NCBI RefSeq assembly: GCF_964275005.1
Contig: NC_092702.1
Location: 36,852,816-36,916,815 of the forward strand
DNA length: 64,000 nt
Origin: Diadema setosum
Taxonomy: Eukaryota; Echinodermata; Echinoidea; Diadematoida; Diadematidae
Direction: 5' to 3'
Shown: positions 39,131 through 51,100 of the stretch, piece by piece
Layout of the letters: every line of letters starts with the position of its first letter
How positions within the stretch are numbered: the first letter of the stretch is position 1
Notes under the pieces: model-generated
The model's input: only the letters and a program-made list of their open reading frames with translations
Told to the model about the DNA's origin: nothing
Databases searched by the model: none
Program-made: the position numbers and the translations under genes

Positions 39131-39510
39131 AGGAATCGTGTAGCTTTGGTTGGGACCTTAACTTTTGTGGTGAGATAATGAGAAATCTCTAATGAAATAT
39201 GAAAGAGTTTTTAATTCCGAGAGAAATTCAACGTTTCTTTTATGAGAAATGGTTTCGAAATGGCTGAGGTATCCAAAACAGCTAGAGCAATCCAAATAAA
39301 AGGTGAGATCCACCTTTTATGATGATGGATTTGTTCTACTTTGTTTTTTGTTGTCTCAGTTATTCCAATACCGATGTCCATCAAATCAACTGTGAATTTC
39401 TATTAAACTGGTATGCTCTATACTCTCTCATAAGTGATTTCTTTAAGTCTCGCAAAAAGTTAAAAGGTATAAATCCTGATCTCCATATACTATACCATCT
39501 CTTTATGGAA
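39131..39510. mobile_element. Diverged copy of the TTAA-flanked MITE family seen whole at 49670-50061
   Basis: Contains GAGATAATGAGAAATCTCTA, a TTTCGAAATGGCTGAGGTAT core and CAAATCAACTGTGAATTTCT, all recognisable in the 49.7-kb and 45.8-kb copies. The ends are too mutated to place exactly. Confidence 0.6.
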
Positions 39511-40816
39511 TGTGTGCGGAATATCACAGTTTAGTGAGACAGTTCTCTGGTGGTGTTTCGATGCGTATATATATCGTGTGTGTGTGCTCGCGTGTGGATG
39601 CATTTTATCATTCCTAACATTGACCTCACATGGCACACACCTATAGTAAACATGTATGTACACTTTAACGTGCAGCGACTAGCTGTAATATGCATCTATA
39701 TACACGTAGTCCGTTATAACCTGCCCAGGAGCAGAATGTGTAAGTGCGATGGGGGTTGGGGCTGGGGAACTTGCAACCCCCCCCCCCCCCACACACACAC
39801 ACACACACACACTCTTGGCACCTCCAAAAAAAAAATAAAGTTTAAAAAAATCTTTAAAAAACGGGGAGGGAAACCATTGACCCTTAGACAAACCCCCACC
39901 ACCACCACAGTCGACAGTCTACATATTATTAATACACGCACACACACACACACACAACAAAATTCTTGTCAGAAAGACAACGAATAGAAAAGCTGGACAT
40001 TATAAATGGAGCTATTCAGCAAATTGTGACTTACTAGTTGCATCAAACAGGTTTTTTTTTTTAATCTTTGAAATTGTCTTCCTTAGTCTTAAAGGCATTT
40101 TTCAAGTTTTCAAGTAATTCCTCAAATCTAGATACTTGAAAAATATAGACGACTTATACAAGTGCCGGAGATTGATGTTCTGGGCATTTCATTAAATGTT
40201 TAAATCGTGCTGTAATGGTTAGTATAATGACGAGAATCCAACTTCCTGGTTGGCCTTTTCTATGGGAAGTTGCCATTCCACCAAGTGTTGCTATCCTTGC
40301 GTATTTTATGAAATGGGGTCAGTATAGTAGTGAAGATGAATGGAACTATTAGCTACTATTTGTGACCATCACAAAATAAAACACAAAAAAGTCGCATACA
40401 TGCCCTGATTTTACGTGAGGATTCGAAATTGATAGGCGAAATAGATCAGCCTTTATTTTCAATCTTTTGAGTTTTTCATATTTTCTGAAAGAACATTTCT
40501 TCTTTACATTATTCGAAAGTTTGGGATCATAAAACGAATATGAAATTCAAACACTATTGTAGAATGTTGTGATTAGATAATCATGTCTTCGCAGTCCCGG
40601 CCCTCTCATTTCGTAAAACATTGTTAAAAACACTACACACTCTTCAATTTCGACTCTCATAACTTTTGCAAGGATAGTATTACTGCTTTGAAAATTGGTA
40701 GGGCCTGTTTGTCATAAATTGAAGTGCTTACAGTATAACGTATGTCCAATTCCCTTCATTGCTGTTGCTATTATGGAGGTTATACATGCATCCTATTTTA
40801 ATTCATCAGTGCCCCA
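39511..40816. other. Intergenic DNA with CA microsatellites
   Basis: C-run plus (CA)n at 39778-39812 and (CA)n at 39936-39957. Frames running through these repeats are artefacts of low complexity. Nothing else recognised. Confidence 0.45.
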
Positions 40817-40914
40817 CAGGCCCGTAGTCAGGATTTTTCAAGGGGGGGTGCGGTCACTAAAAAAACGGACCTTCGGTACCAATACCAATTATGACACACA
40901 CACACACACACAAT

Positions 40915-40985
<71 letters not shown>

Positions 40986-41340
40986 TCTTTGGACGACCGA
41001 ACTACAAAAGTTGTATAAGAATTTGCGCGCGAAGCGCGCCGCAAATTGTGAATTTTGACTGTTTTAATGACGTTTTAAAGTCTCGAGGAAATTTGTATTT
41101 TTGTCTGTTGCATGCAATCGCGTTACGGTATTTCATCTAGGAAATAGTAAAAACTCATTTTGCCAGGAAGTTGCAAAGTTTAATTGTGTTCGAGACTCTG
41201 CGCGCGTAGCGCGCCGCAAAATTGAGAATAGTGATTTTCCTGGTGTTGTTTTAACTTTTATTTTTTTCTATTGTATACCCGCGTTAGCAGGCCTGAAGCC
41301 TGGTATGCGAGTTTGTCAAAAACGAAAATAAATAAGAAAA
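40817..41340. mobile_element. hAT-like repeat starting CAGGCCCGTAG with AT/CA microsatellite inside
   Basis: The left part, CAGGCCCGTAGTCAGG, then a G-run, GTGCGGTC and AACGGACCTTC, matches in inverse the piece at 44170-44275. The interior holds (CA)n(TA)n at 40896-40986 and two GCGCGC..AGCGCGCCGCAAA motifs (about 41023 and 41202). The right end is uncertain. The hAT assignment rests only on the terminal CAGG and G-run style. Confidence 0.5.
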
Positions 41341-41455
41341 TTTTTAAAACAAAATGAATTGTAAATGTGAACCATTTATATTTTGCCTCCTTGTGGTAGG
41401 ATATTTCCAGCATTTCCGAACTTTCAAATAATCATTTTAGATTTAATAATATTAA

Positions 41456-41781
41456 AGGTAGTAGATCCAATTCGCAAACATCTCCAATATCAGTCAAATG
41501 TCATATTAACCATCATGCTAAGAAGGTTTTCTTTGTGAAATTTGGAGGTCAGTGAAATTCAAAAATTAAACATCCGTTAGCCATTGGAAGAAGTTGAGTG
41601 CAAATTCAGACCTCAGGCTTAATGCTCAGATGTTTTCCTATTTGATTTGATCTGTCTTACTGTGCACACTAAGATACATACTGGAATGGTTATTTCTTAT
41701 TTATTAAATTACAGTAGCATATTTGGTTACTAGCTGTCTCTAGGCATTTTCGAATTTGGGCTGCAAAGAGATCCACTACCT
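41456..41781. mobile_element. 326-bp MITE with TTAA on both sides
   Basis: Ends AGGTAGTAGATC and, inverted, AGGTAGTGGATC; TTAA at 41452-41455 and 41782-41785. The right end and its flank recur inside the tandem array that follows. Confidence 0.78.
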
Positions 41782-41844
41782 TTAAGTTAGAAGAGAGATA
41801 AGTAAATAATGATAAAATAAACAAACAAAAAAGAATGAGTTTCT

Positions 41845-43345
41845 TTTGTAATACTATCTGACAAACTTTTTACTTTACCATTTTACTTCATAGCTCAGCA
41901 CTTTCCATTCTCTCTCATACCCTCTTACCCATTACAGTTAAACGTAATACAACTAAAATGAGTTTGCGTGCCTACATAATACTCTTTGGAAATTATAAGT
42001 GAAAATGTTCTTAGGTTTTGGCTCACTTTAAAATGAGAACCAATAGAACTGTCACAACATGAGAACATGTATAAGTAATAATCAACACTACATTTCCGAA
42101 TTTGGCCTGCAAAGAAATCCGCTACCTGTAAGTTAGAAAAGAGATTAGTAAATAATGATAAAATAAACAACAAAAAAGAATGAGTTTCTACCGCCGTATC
42201 CAGAACAGAGCCTGAAACGGTGCAGGCTCAAGAAATCGTTTGTACTATAATACGTCTTGAAGTACTGTGTGATACTGTTGACCCAGACTTCTACAAAGCT
42301 GTAAGTGAGAATTGTAATCCAATCCGACTCATTACCTGAGATATTTATGAAAATATATCAATAAAGAATGTAAATTAAATAACGATGCGTCACAATGCGG
42401 TCTAACGCTCTCACAATGCTATCATACATAGGGTTTTTCACTGACTGTTTTTACTCCGGAGCTCTTGCAATATTCAGGCTTTTGTAATACTATCTGACAA
42501 ACTTTTTACTTTACCATTTTACTTCATAGCTCAGCACTTTCCATTCTCTCTCATACCCTCTTACCCATTACATTTAAATGAAATACAACTAAAATGAGTT
42601 TGCGTGTCTGCATAATACTCTTTGGAAATTATAAGTGAGAATGTTCTTAGGTTTTGACTCACTTTAAAATGAGAACCAATAGAACTGTCACAACATGAGA
42701 AAATGTATAAGTAATAATCAACAGTACATTTCCGAATTTGGCCTGCAAAGAAATCCGCTACCTGTAAGTTAGAAAAGAGATTAGTAAATAATGATAAAAT
42801 AAACAACAAAAAAGAATGAGTTTCTACCGCCGTATCCAGAACAGAGCCTGAAACTGTGCAGGCTCAAGAAATCGTTTGTACTAATACGTCTTGAAGTACT
42901 GTGTGATACTGTTGACTCAGACTTCTACAAAGCTGTAAGTGAGAATTTTAACCCAATCCGGCTCATTACCTGTGTTTTTTATGAAAAATATGAATAAAGA
43001 ATGTAAATTAAATAACGACGCGTCAGAATGCAGTCTAACGCTCTCACAATGTTATCATACATAGGGTTTTTCCCTGACTGTTTTTACTCCGGAGCTCTTG
43101 CAATATTCAGGCTTTTGTAATACTATCTGACAAACTTTTTACTTTACCATTTTACTTCATAGCTCAGCATTCTCTCTCATACCCTCTTACCCATTACATT
43201 CAAATGAAATACAACTAAATTTAGTTTGCGTGCCTGCATAATACTCTTTGGAAATTATAAGTGAGAATGTTCTTAGGTTTTGGCTCACTTCAAAATGAGA
43301 ACCAATCGAACTGTCACAACATGAGAAAATGTATAACTAATAATT
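41845..43345. repeat. Tandem array of ~635-bp units (2.4 copies)
   Basis: Units start TTTGTAATACTATCTGACAA at 41845, 42481 and 43114 (spacings 636 and 633). The third copy breaks off near 43345. Each full unit contains a mutated right end of the adjacent MITE (GAAATCCGCTACCTGTAAGT) and its flank up to AAGAATGAGTTTCT. Similar - strand frames in the first two units are by-products of the duplication. Confidence 0.88.
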
Positions 43346-44169
43346 TGTTGGAACCGTAAGCAAATGCCAGCTGAAGGCGAGTAGGCAAGTGTGTTTAAAA
43401 GCATTAGATTATGCACGGAGATCGTACAGTTACTTGATAGTTTCTCGAATATTGGTACTAGCAAAAGGGCTAGAAAAAGCAGCTATTATAATTCGTTAGG
43501 CATGCATAATGGCCCAATGAGTGTTACAAGAGAACTGGAGTAAGACAGGTCTTTCATTTTGTTTTGTCTCTCCTGATCGTTCGTAAGAAATGCTAATTCA
43601 TGACCACCTTTTCACAATTTGATTGGAGCATGCATTCATAATGGAAAATAGTTGACATAATAATCTATCCCCAGGCATTATCATGCCAACATGTACTTAT
43701 ATATACAACATGTACTATATCTTTGTGAGACGTAGATATAAAATGTCTCAGGTTTTCGATTATAGTAATTTCGAGGAAATTTCTTTAATTTTTATCATTT
43801 GTATATATGTAAACTTGAGGCTATTAGATTTTCATCCACTTACCTCTGTTCCTGTGAAAAAATGCAAGTGTCAACCTCAATGTCATCCACGAATCGCACG
43901 TACTCGGGCGGCCAGTGGAAAAAAAAAAAACACCGGTCACACGCGCCAAGGGCCATGGCATGCAGTGCCAATATAATAATAGCTCGCACAAATTGATACA
44001 TAACATTTGTGTTTGTGTGCATGGGGACGATCCGATGGTTCATACAACAAAAGGGTTTCGTACAATTATTTTTGACATTGTTAAACGTACTCTTCCACAT
44101 TTACGTAGCATATAATGTGTCTTTATATTTATTTGGATTGTTATCTTGAGAATTGCTAAAAACAGTTAT
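43346..44169. other. Unannotated intergenic DNA
   Basis: No gene or repeat family recognised. Confidence 0.4.
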
Positions 44170-44275
44170 TATGAAAAAGTGGACCTTTCAGAATTTGGGG
44201 GGGGGGGGTGCGTACGCACCCGACGCACCCCCCCCCCCCCCCCCCCCCCCCCCCCCTGGCTACGGGCCTGGCCCC
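44170..44275. mobile_element. Fragment of the CAGGCCCGTAG repeat, inverse orientation
   Basis: Reads CCTGGCTACGGGCCTG at its right end, preceded by long C- and G-runs around TGCGTACGCACCCGACGCA. Counterpart of 40817 onward. Confidence 0.6.
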
Positions 44276-44361
44276 ATTCATTGCACAGATCTCGGCTTGG
44301 TATGATATACCCGATACTGATCTAGTTAGAGTCCACAAACAATATATATGTCAATTATATA

Positions 44362-44363
44362 CA

Positions 44364-44422
<59 letters not shown>

Positions 44423-44435
44423 TTAGGGGGGGGGG
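44362..44435. repeat. (TA)n followed by T- and G-runs
   Basis: Low-complexity tract just upstream of the TMEM128 promoter region. Confidence 0.9.
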
Positions 44436-44439
44436 GGTA

Positions 44440-44630
44440 GCGACTCGAACGATTTACCAATCATCTTGATCGATCACCTTGTTGCGTCCCGTGTGCCGCG
44501 TCGCCTGCCGCCGCTCATGTCGATCACGTTTTATTTTGGTCATCACGGAAATTTCGGTGCCACTCTTCTACATCCGTCCTGAAGGTACTCTGGTTGAGCT
44601 AATACGTAACCAATATCTATAAAATACAAC
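44440..44630 (+). promoter_or_regulatory. Probable TMEM128 promoter / 5' UTR
   Basis: CpG-containing stretch between a microsatellite and the TMEM128 start codon (CGTCCCGTGTGCCGCGTCG near 44487). It is more CpG-rich than its flanks. No TATA box or clear initiator is visible, so the transcription start is unknown. Confidence 0.35.
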
Positions 44631-47484
44631 ATGGAAAGCGAAAACGTCACCCACAGAAGTCAAAGTACTGGACAGACAAATGTCACATCCACCGAAACTG
44701 AGTATGAGTTGCGAAGAAGGAGAATTGCGAAGGTTTTTATGGATGCCTACGGGACGGGTAAGGACACTGAACAAACGTCAAATTGAATTAAACGGTCCCA
44801 CCTACTTTTATCTGTGTTTGTAAACAGTTTTTACACTGCATGCAGTTGCAGTGGTACATGGTGGTAGACCTATTCAACACTATACACAGCCCAGTCGCTG
44901 TACATGGTACGTCGCGACAGGGTTTTCGCATAGCGTAGTAACAGCGTCTGGTCGGGCTAGGTAGACCTAATGAATGATCCAGGGTGCCGTATATAGACTG
45001 TTTAACTTCCGTTGAATAGCATTCATTGTGCGTGTGTGTGTGTGTGTGTGAGGGATTGAGGAATTCCACTAGAATTATTCTATGGCTTTAATGTTTGTAT
45101 ATAGTAGTGAGTTGTTATATTACATGTCTTAACTTGCCTTTCCAGGGGTTCTTATTATACAAGCTTGCTTTTCTAAGACCCCTCCACTTTACATCTATAT
45201 GCATCTACATGCATTGTCAATTTATATTCAATTCTGCAAATTGTTTTAATCACATATTCAACAATGTATTCCTTGTTACATATTATTGTTCTTATGTAAT
45301 TTTTGTATTGTGGAAACTTTTAATAAACTTGAAACTTGAACTTGAAACTTGAATAGCATTCGGATCTAAATATACCGATATGCATCCCTATTCAACCTGC
45401 TCTGTTTATGACCTTCAATAGAAGGGCAGGGACTTAGCTTAGTCTACTGAGACTACTGTACTGAGTCGCTGAGGCCTGAGCAGTGGTCAGTGCAGTGCTT
45501 ACTACTGTAGACAATCAATGCCTGGTACTAGTGGTAGAGTAATAATACATGTAAACTGCGCTGTGCAGCCCGAACGCTTTGTGTTCCACAGTAAACTTAT
45601 ACAAGTTGTAACTGTGTGAAGGAGTGCTCGTGCCCCGATGTTAACATAGACTCAACTGTCATTAAGTTTTCCACAGTTGTAGAGGGAATGACTTTTGCAA
45701 GATATGGAATCTGACTTCTATCCGACTATATACATACAATATGATACATGTATGTACAAGTGTTAAGAGACATTTTACTTGCAGAGTTTATGGCTTTTAT
45801 GCAGTTTGCCATTGAAAATGTCATTTGTACATTTAAAGGGATGATGTACAAAGTAGACCCCTAGCCAGTATTTGTTGAGGTGAGGATTCAGCCATTAACT
45901 TTTGGCAAGATACTGAAAAAACACTTTATAAAATGTTGAAGAGCATATGATTCTAAGAGGAATTCAAAGTCCATTTGATGAAAATCAGTTTTGAAATGAC
46001 TGAGATATCCAAAAACAAAGTAAAAAGTGATAATGACAAAGTGCTTTGTTTTGGATATCTCAGCCATTACTAAACCAATTTTCACCAAATAAACTTTGAA
46101 TTCCTCTTCGAGTTGTATGCTCTTTCATATTTCCTAGGAATGGATCTATATGTATGTACTTTCTTTCCTTTTAAAAAACACTCCAGCATTTAACTGTACA
46201 TGTACCTTTTCTATTTTTTTTTTCAGAAAAGAAATAGGGAAACAGGCCATCAAGTGGCAATATTATAGAAGAAAACACAGAAATTAGTCTTATGACTGTG
46301 TTCTCCTTGAAAGTCTGCTATTCAATTCATCCAGCTTGTAAAAAAATGTTTTCATGATTTGCATCAATGACAATCCTGGTAAAGTTTAAAGCACTTCACA
46401 GTCTTAAGCATACACTTGTACATATGTACAATGTACTCCATTCTCGCATTACTTTCAAGATCTTACTTCTTATGTACAAAATCACACATAATTTTGCACC
46501 CACTATTTATTTTTTTTTTCTTCCTGCCCACCCTCGTCATATTCAGAATGCCTCATCTATTGAATCATTTAAAATCCTTCTCAAAACTCGTCTGTTTAAT
46601 CTGTTGTATTTTTTTTTTTTTTTGGTAGAAGCACACACAGTCAGTTATTAATTATTGTATCACTGTGATAGTCTGTGTCATCATATCATATTAATTGTAT
46701 CATGTATTGTCTTTTCTACTTCTTTTCGGACTGTAATTTTTGTTTTTTATTGTCCTAATGTTATTGTGTTTTCTAGTCTTTGTGCAAGAATAGCACCAGT
46801 GTGCTTAGAAACTCCAATTTAAAGCATCATATGAATGCAATTATTATTATTGTTATTATTATCATTTATTTATTTATTTATTCTAATATTCTTTTAGCAG
46901 GGTAGCCCTTTCAGTTGGTTAACTGTTCTACCTAGGGGCCCTGCTCACATTATGTACAGATCAAATATGTCATGAACATCAAAACAAAGTACAAAAAATA
47001 AAATAGTTTACACTACAATTAAATCAACCACTAGTACACCAGAACAAAATACAAACAAACTCAAACCTTATTACTATTACAGCGTGATAGGGCAATCAGA
47101 AAAGTAATGCCACTTCACATCACCCCCCCCCCCCATACAATTGTTATTATTCAATACCTTCAGATTTCAGACTTTACTATCAGTTCTTCATACCAAAAAA
47201 AAAAAATGTGAACTTAATGATATATAACACAAAATATCAAAAACACACAAATCTAAGTTGGTTTTGATACATTTTCCATATATTCTATACACCTCTTTAC
47301 GTAATGCTTTCATAACCTGTCAATCATGCTGAGTACCCTGCATGATTTTTTGAAAACAAACAATGACTGCGCATTTCAAATAGATTTTGGCAAATTATTC
47401 CACATATTTGAAGCTTGGTAAAAAAAAGAGTTCTTAAATCATTATCATCATCATCATAGTATTATTAGTATTATTAGTATTATT

Positions 47485-47562
<78 letters not shown>

Positions 47563-48084
47563 GTTATCCTTATCATAATTATGCACATGTGTGATTTCAA
47601 GTGAAAGGCTCATCCATCCTCACAGCAGTAGTGATTATCCTTAACCCCCCCCCCCCCCCAACAGCATTTTTTTATATTATCACGATGGAATATTAGGAAA
47701 GGGTTGGACTATTATTGCCCTTTATAGAAGTCTTCTTTATCCTATCATTCATGTACTTTGCTGTGGACCCCAATAACATGGTTTAAATGATATTCAAAAA
47801 GGAAGTGTGATTTACACAGTGTAATTCCAAGTCAATAGTTTCATGTACAGGACCTGTACATGTATGTACATTGTATGTAGGAATGCAGAATGTGAGTACA
47901 ATTATGAATGTGGTTCATATACTCTTTATTTACTTCTTCAATTGGTTTTGAAGTGCAAAGGATGGTCTGTCCTGTTGAATAACAAATCAGCCCGAAAAAG
48001 AAATACAAGTACTGTCAAAAGGAAATTTGTTTGCTGTCTTTAAAGTCTTGACCAGATTGACAACATTCACAAAGGGATTTTGAA

Positions 48085-48122
<38 letters not shown>

Positions 48123-51100
48123 AAAATGCAAAGCGTTGGAATTGGCAGATTTAACTGTTTACCCAGTATTGCTGCTTGATGCTTTGCAGAACACTTAGTC
48201 TGTGATTACGTGGCTACAGTGTACAATCCTGTACATGTCACTTGGAGAGCCAAATAAAAAGTTTCTGTGTGTACACCATCATATCCATGTAGTGTAACTC
48301 TTTGCATATCTGGAGCAATACATTGTATACTAGGGACTTTTCGATTTGCTCGTTGAGCCAGGCGTCACCCTGTTCTGACGTAGTTTTTACGTACTGCGCA
48401 TGCGCGAGTGTCGACCCTCGGCTCATCGCACAAATTTCGAACGCGTTAACCCCGGTTATCACCGTCCACCCAAATCGGTTGCGCCGCGCTCAACCCACCT
48501 TGCTATGACGTCACACTCCTCTCGGGTATCGTGCGAAAGAGCACGATGACTCTCGGGAAATCCGTGCTCAGTTCACCTGTTTTCCTTTTTCTTTCGAGAG
48601 AATATTTATATTCTAATTACATGAAAGCTTATGATCTTGATACGTCACAGCAGCAGCGCTGACATACAAACTACAGCCTCTGGTACCTACTTTATTTGCC
48701 CGTTTTCACTGCTTCGCACTTTGCAACTGCCTACCGTAGTCCCACACATGCACTTACACGTAATGCTGTACGCAAACAGATCTCGGTGCGTTTGGCCTAG
48801 CTAGTGCAGCAGTGCATTTGCCTAGTAGTCTTACCATGCATCATGTTTTAAAATCCACATAATTCCTCCCAGGATATGCATCTAGTCAAAGTCAAAATAA
48901 ATATTACAGGTACAGAAACGAGTCACAAATTCTGCATATATGCACGCAAGGCACAGGTTGCCTCCTGCACACGCCACGAGACGTGACGCCGGCGCCCGAA
49001 ATCGAAATGTGTTTTAGCAGCGGGTCAACGTACAGACGTGACGCCTTGACGTACGGTTGCGCTCGGCGGCACGTCCTTCTCGTTCACCCAATCGAAAACT
49101 CCCTACTATCACAATGGAACAGAGCACAGCAAACTTCTCTATTATACTGGACTTGATACTAACCTCCATGCAAGTGTTTTTTGCCCAAAACCAGTGGTGA
49201 TGAAAAAGCACCATCCAATTGCATTTGCCTGATTTTGCTGTTAGCCGAAGATTTTCATTGTTGATTTAAAAATATATATCCATACACAATAAAGCTGACG
49301 CAAACTTTTCACATCTTGCTGCTGTTGAAGAGGCCATGCCCAAAACTCCTCAGATGAAGTGCCACATGTAACAGGGGCCACTTGTGCTTTAGCCTTGAAT
49401 TATTAATAGATATTTGTAGACTGGAATTCCCCACAATGTTTGGCTTTGATCTGTAGTTCAGTGTAGAACGAGTGGTATGGACTCACAATGCAGGGTGGTC
49501 CCTATCTCTGCAGAGTACAAAAGCTCTGCATCCACACTGAATTTTGGTGCAGCCGTGATAGTCTAGTGGTTAAGACATTACATTGTGAATGTAAAGACCC
49601 AGGTTCGAATCCTGGTCACAGCAAGTGCCATTTTTTTTTTTTTTTTTTAATATCAATCCTCTCCCTTAAAGGGACTGTACAGTACTGGTTGAGGTGAGGA
49701 TTCAGCTTGTAACATTTTGCGAGATATTTAGAAACCATGCTATGAAATGTTGAAGAGTATACAATTGTAAGGGGAATCAAAGTTTATTTGATGAAAATCA
49801 GTTTTGAAATGATTGAGATATTGAAAAACAAGGTAAAACAAAGAGATTCTAATAAAAGTCATGGCCTGTCAATTTTATTAGGATCACTTTTTTTTTATAT
49901 CTCAGCAATTTCAAGGCCAATTTTCATCAAATTTATTGAATCCTTCTTGAAATTTTATTATGAAATTCTTTCATATTTCATATTAAAGAGGTTTCTCATT
50001 ATCTCACTAAAATAATATCATAAACCTGAATCCTCACATCATCCAGTACTGTACAGTCCCTTTAACATGATTCTACCATAGACCAGCATGGAAGATTGTG
50101 TAATGATGGATGGTACAATAACTGTATTGCTGCAACATAAGATGATGAGTAATTTACAATGTACAATATAAGTGCAGATGATTCTTTTAGGCATAGTTGC
50201 TATATAATGTGTATAATGATTAAATTGGGTTTATTCACTTGAAATAGGGCTGGGGGTATGTGTAATAACAGCAGCAGAAGTTTACAAAAACTAAAATGTA
50301 ACAGGATGTTGTAGCTACATGTAATGCAGGCATGTGATAGGACAGATTTCTGTGTTCCTTCATTTATATTTCTGTGAAATTACTGTTCCATGAAGACAAA
50401 AGCTGCAGCACAATTAACTTTCGCTGGTTGGAGTAAAGCATAAAGTACCTTAGTGTGATGTGTAGCTTAAACTGTGAAGTTACAAGTTAACAAGTGCTAT
50501 GCAATTGACAGACCTTCTGTAATTACAGTGGATGTGTAATACCTCAACAAAGTCTCATTTGAGTTAAAGTTTGGTACACCGTCTTATTGGATGCACCTTA
50601 GATGTGTTCATCTCATTCCCTTTTGTATTAGACATCATCATGGGAATACTTTCCTCAAGAATATGCAATATAAGACAATCTTTGCATTCTGGTATGTTTT
50701 TTTTTTTTTCACCTACTTTGTACAATGTACAAGAGCTTGAACCATTCTCGTGCTGAAATACATGTAATTTGTGAATTTGCTTTCAACTTCATTAGTCCTT
50801 ATAGCTAGAATACATTCATTTTGCTACCAGATCATTGTACAATTATTGCCCTGCTTTATTTACTAGTACATCGCAGCATTAGAAGGTAGAAGCAACCGCT
50901 TTTTCAGTGCAAATCATGTATATTGAGTACAGGCAGGCTCCTTCAGGAAATTTTACTGAAATGTGTACATTTCTGTTATGATCATGTACAATATCTATTC
51001 TCTTTTTAATAATAGACATTCTGAAGCACCGCAAGTTGGACCAAAAGAAGCTAGAAGAGTTCGAGGAAAAGGAGAAAGAGGATGCAGGTCCAGTGTCACC

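Noticed and set aside
41925-42809. Two nearly identical 82-aa frames on the - strand
   Set aside because: They lie in successive units of the 635-bp tandem array; the similarity comes from the duplication and the product resembles no protein.
47457-47562. CRISPR-like regular repetition
   Set aside because: Plain (ATT)n microsatellite in a eukaryotic intron, with no spacers.
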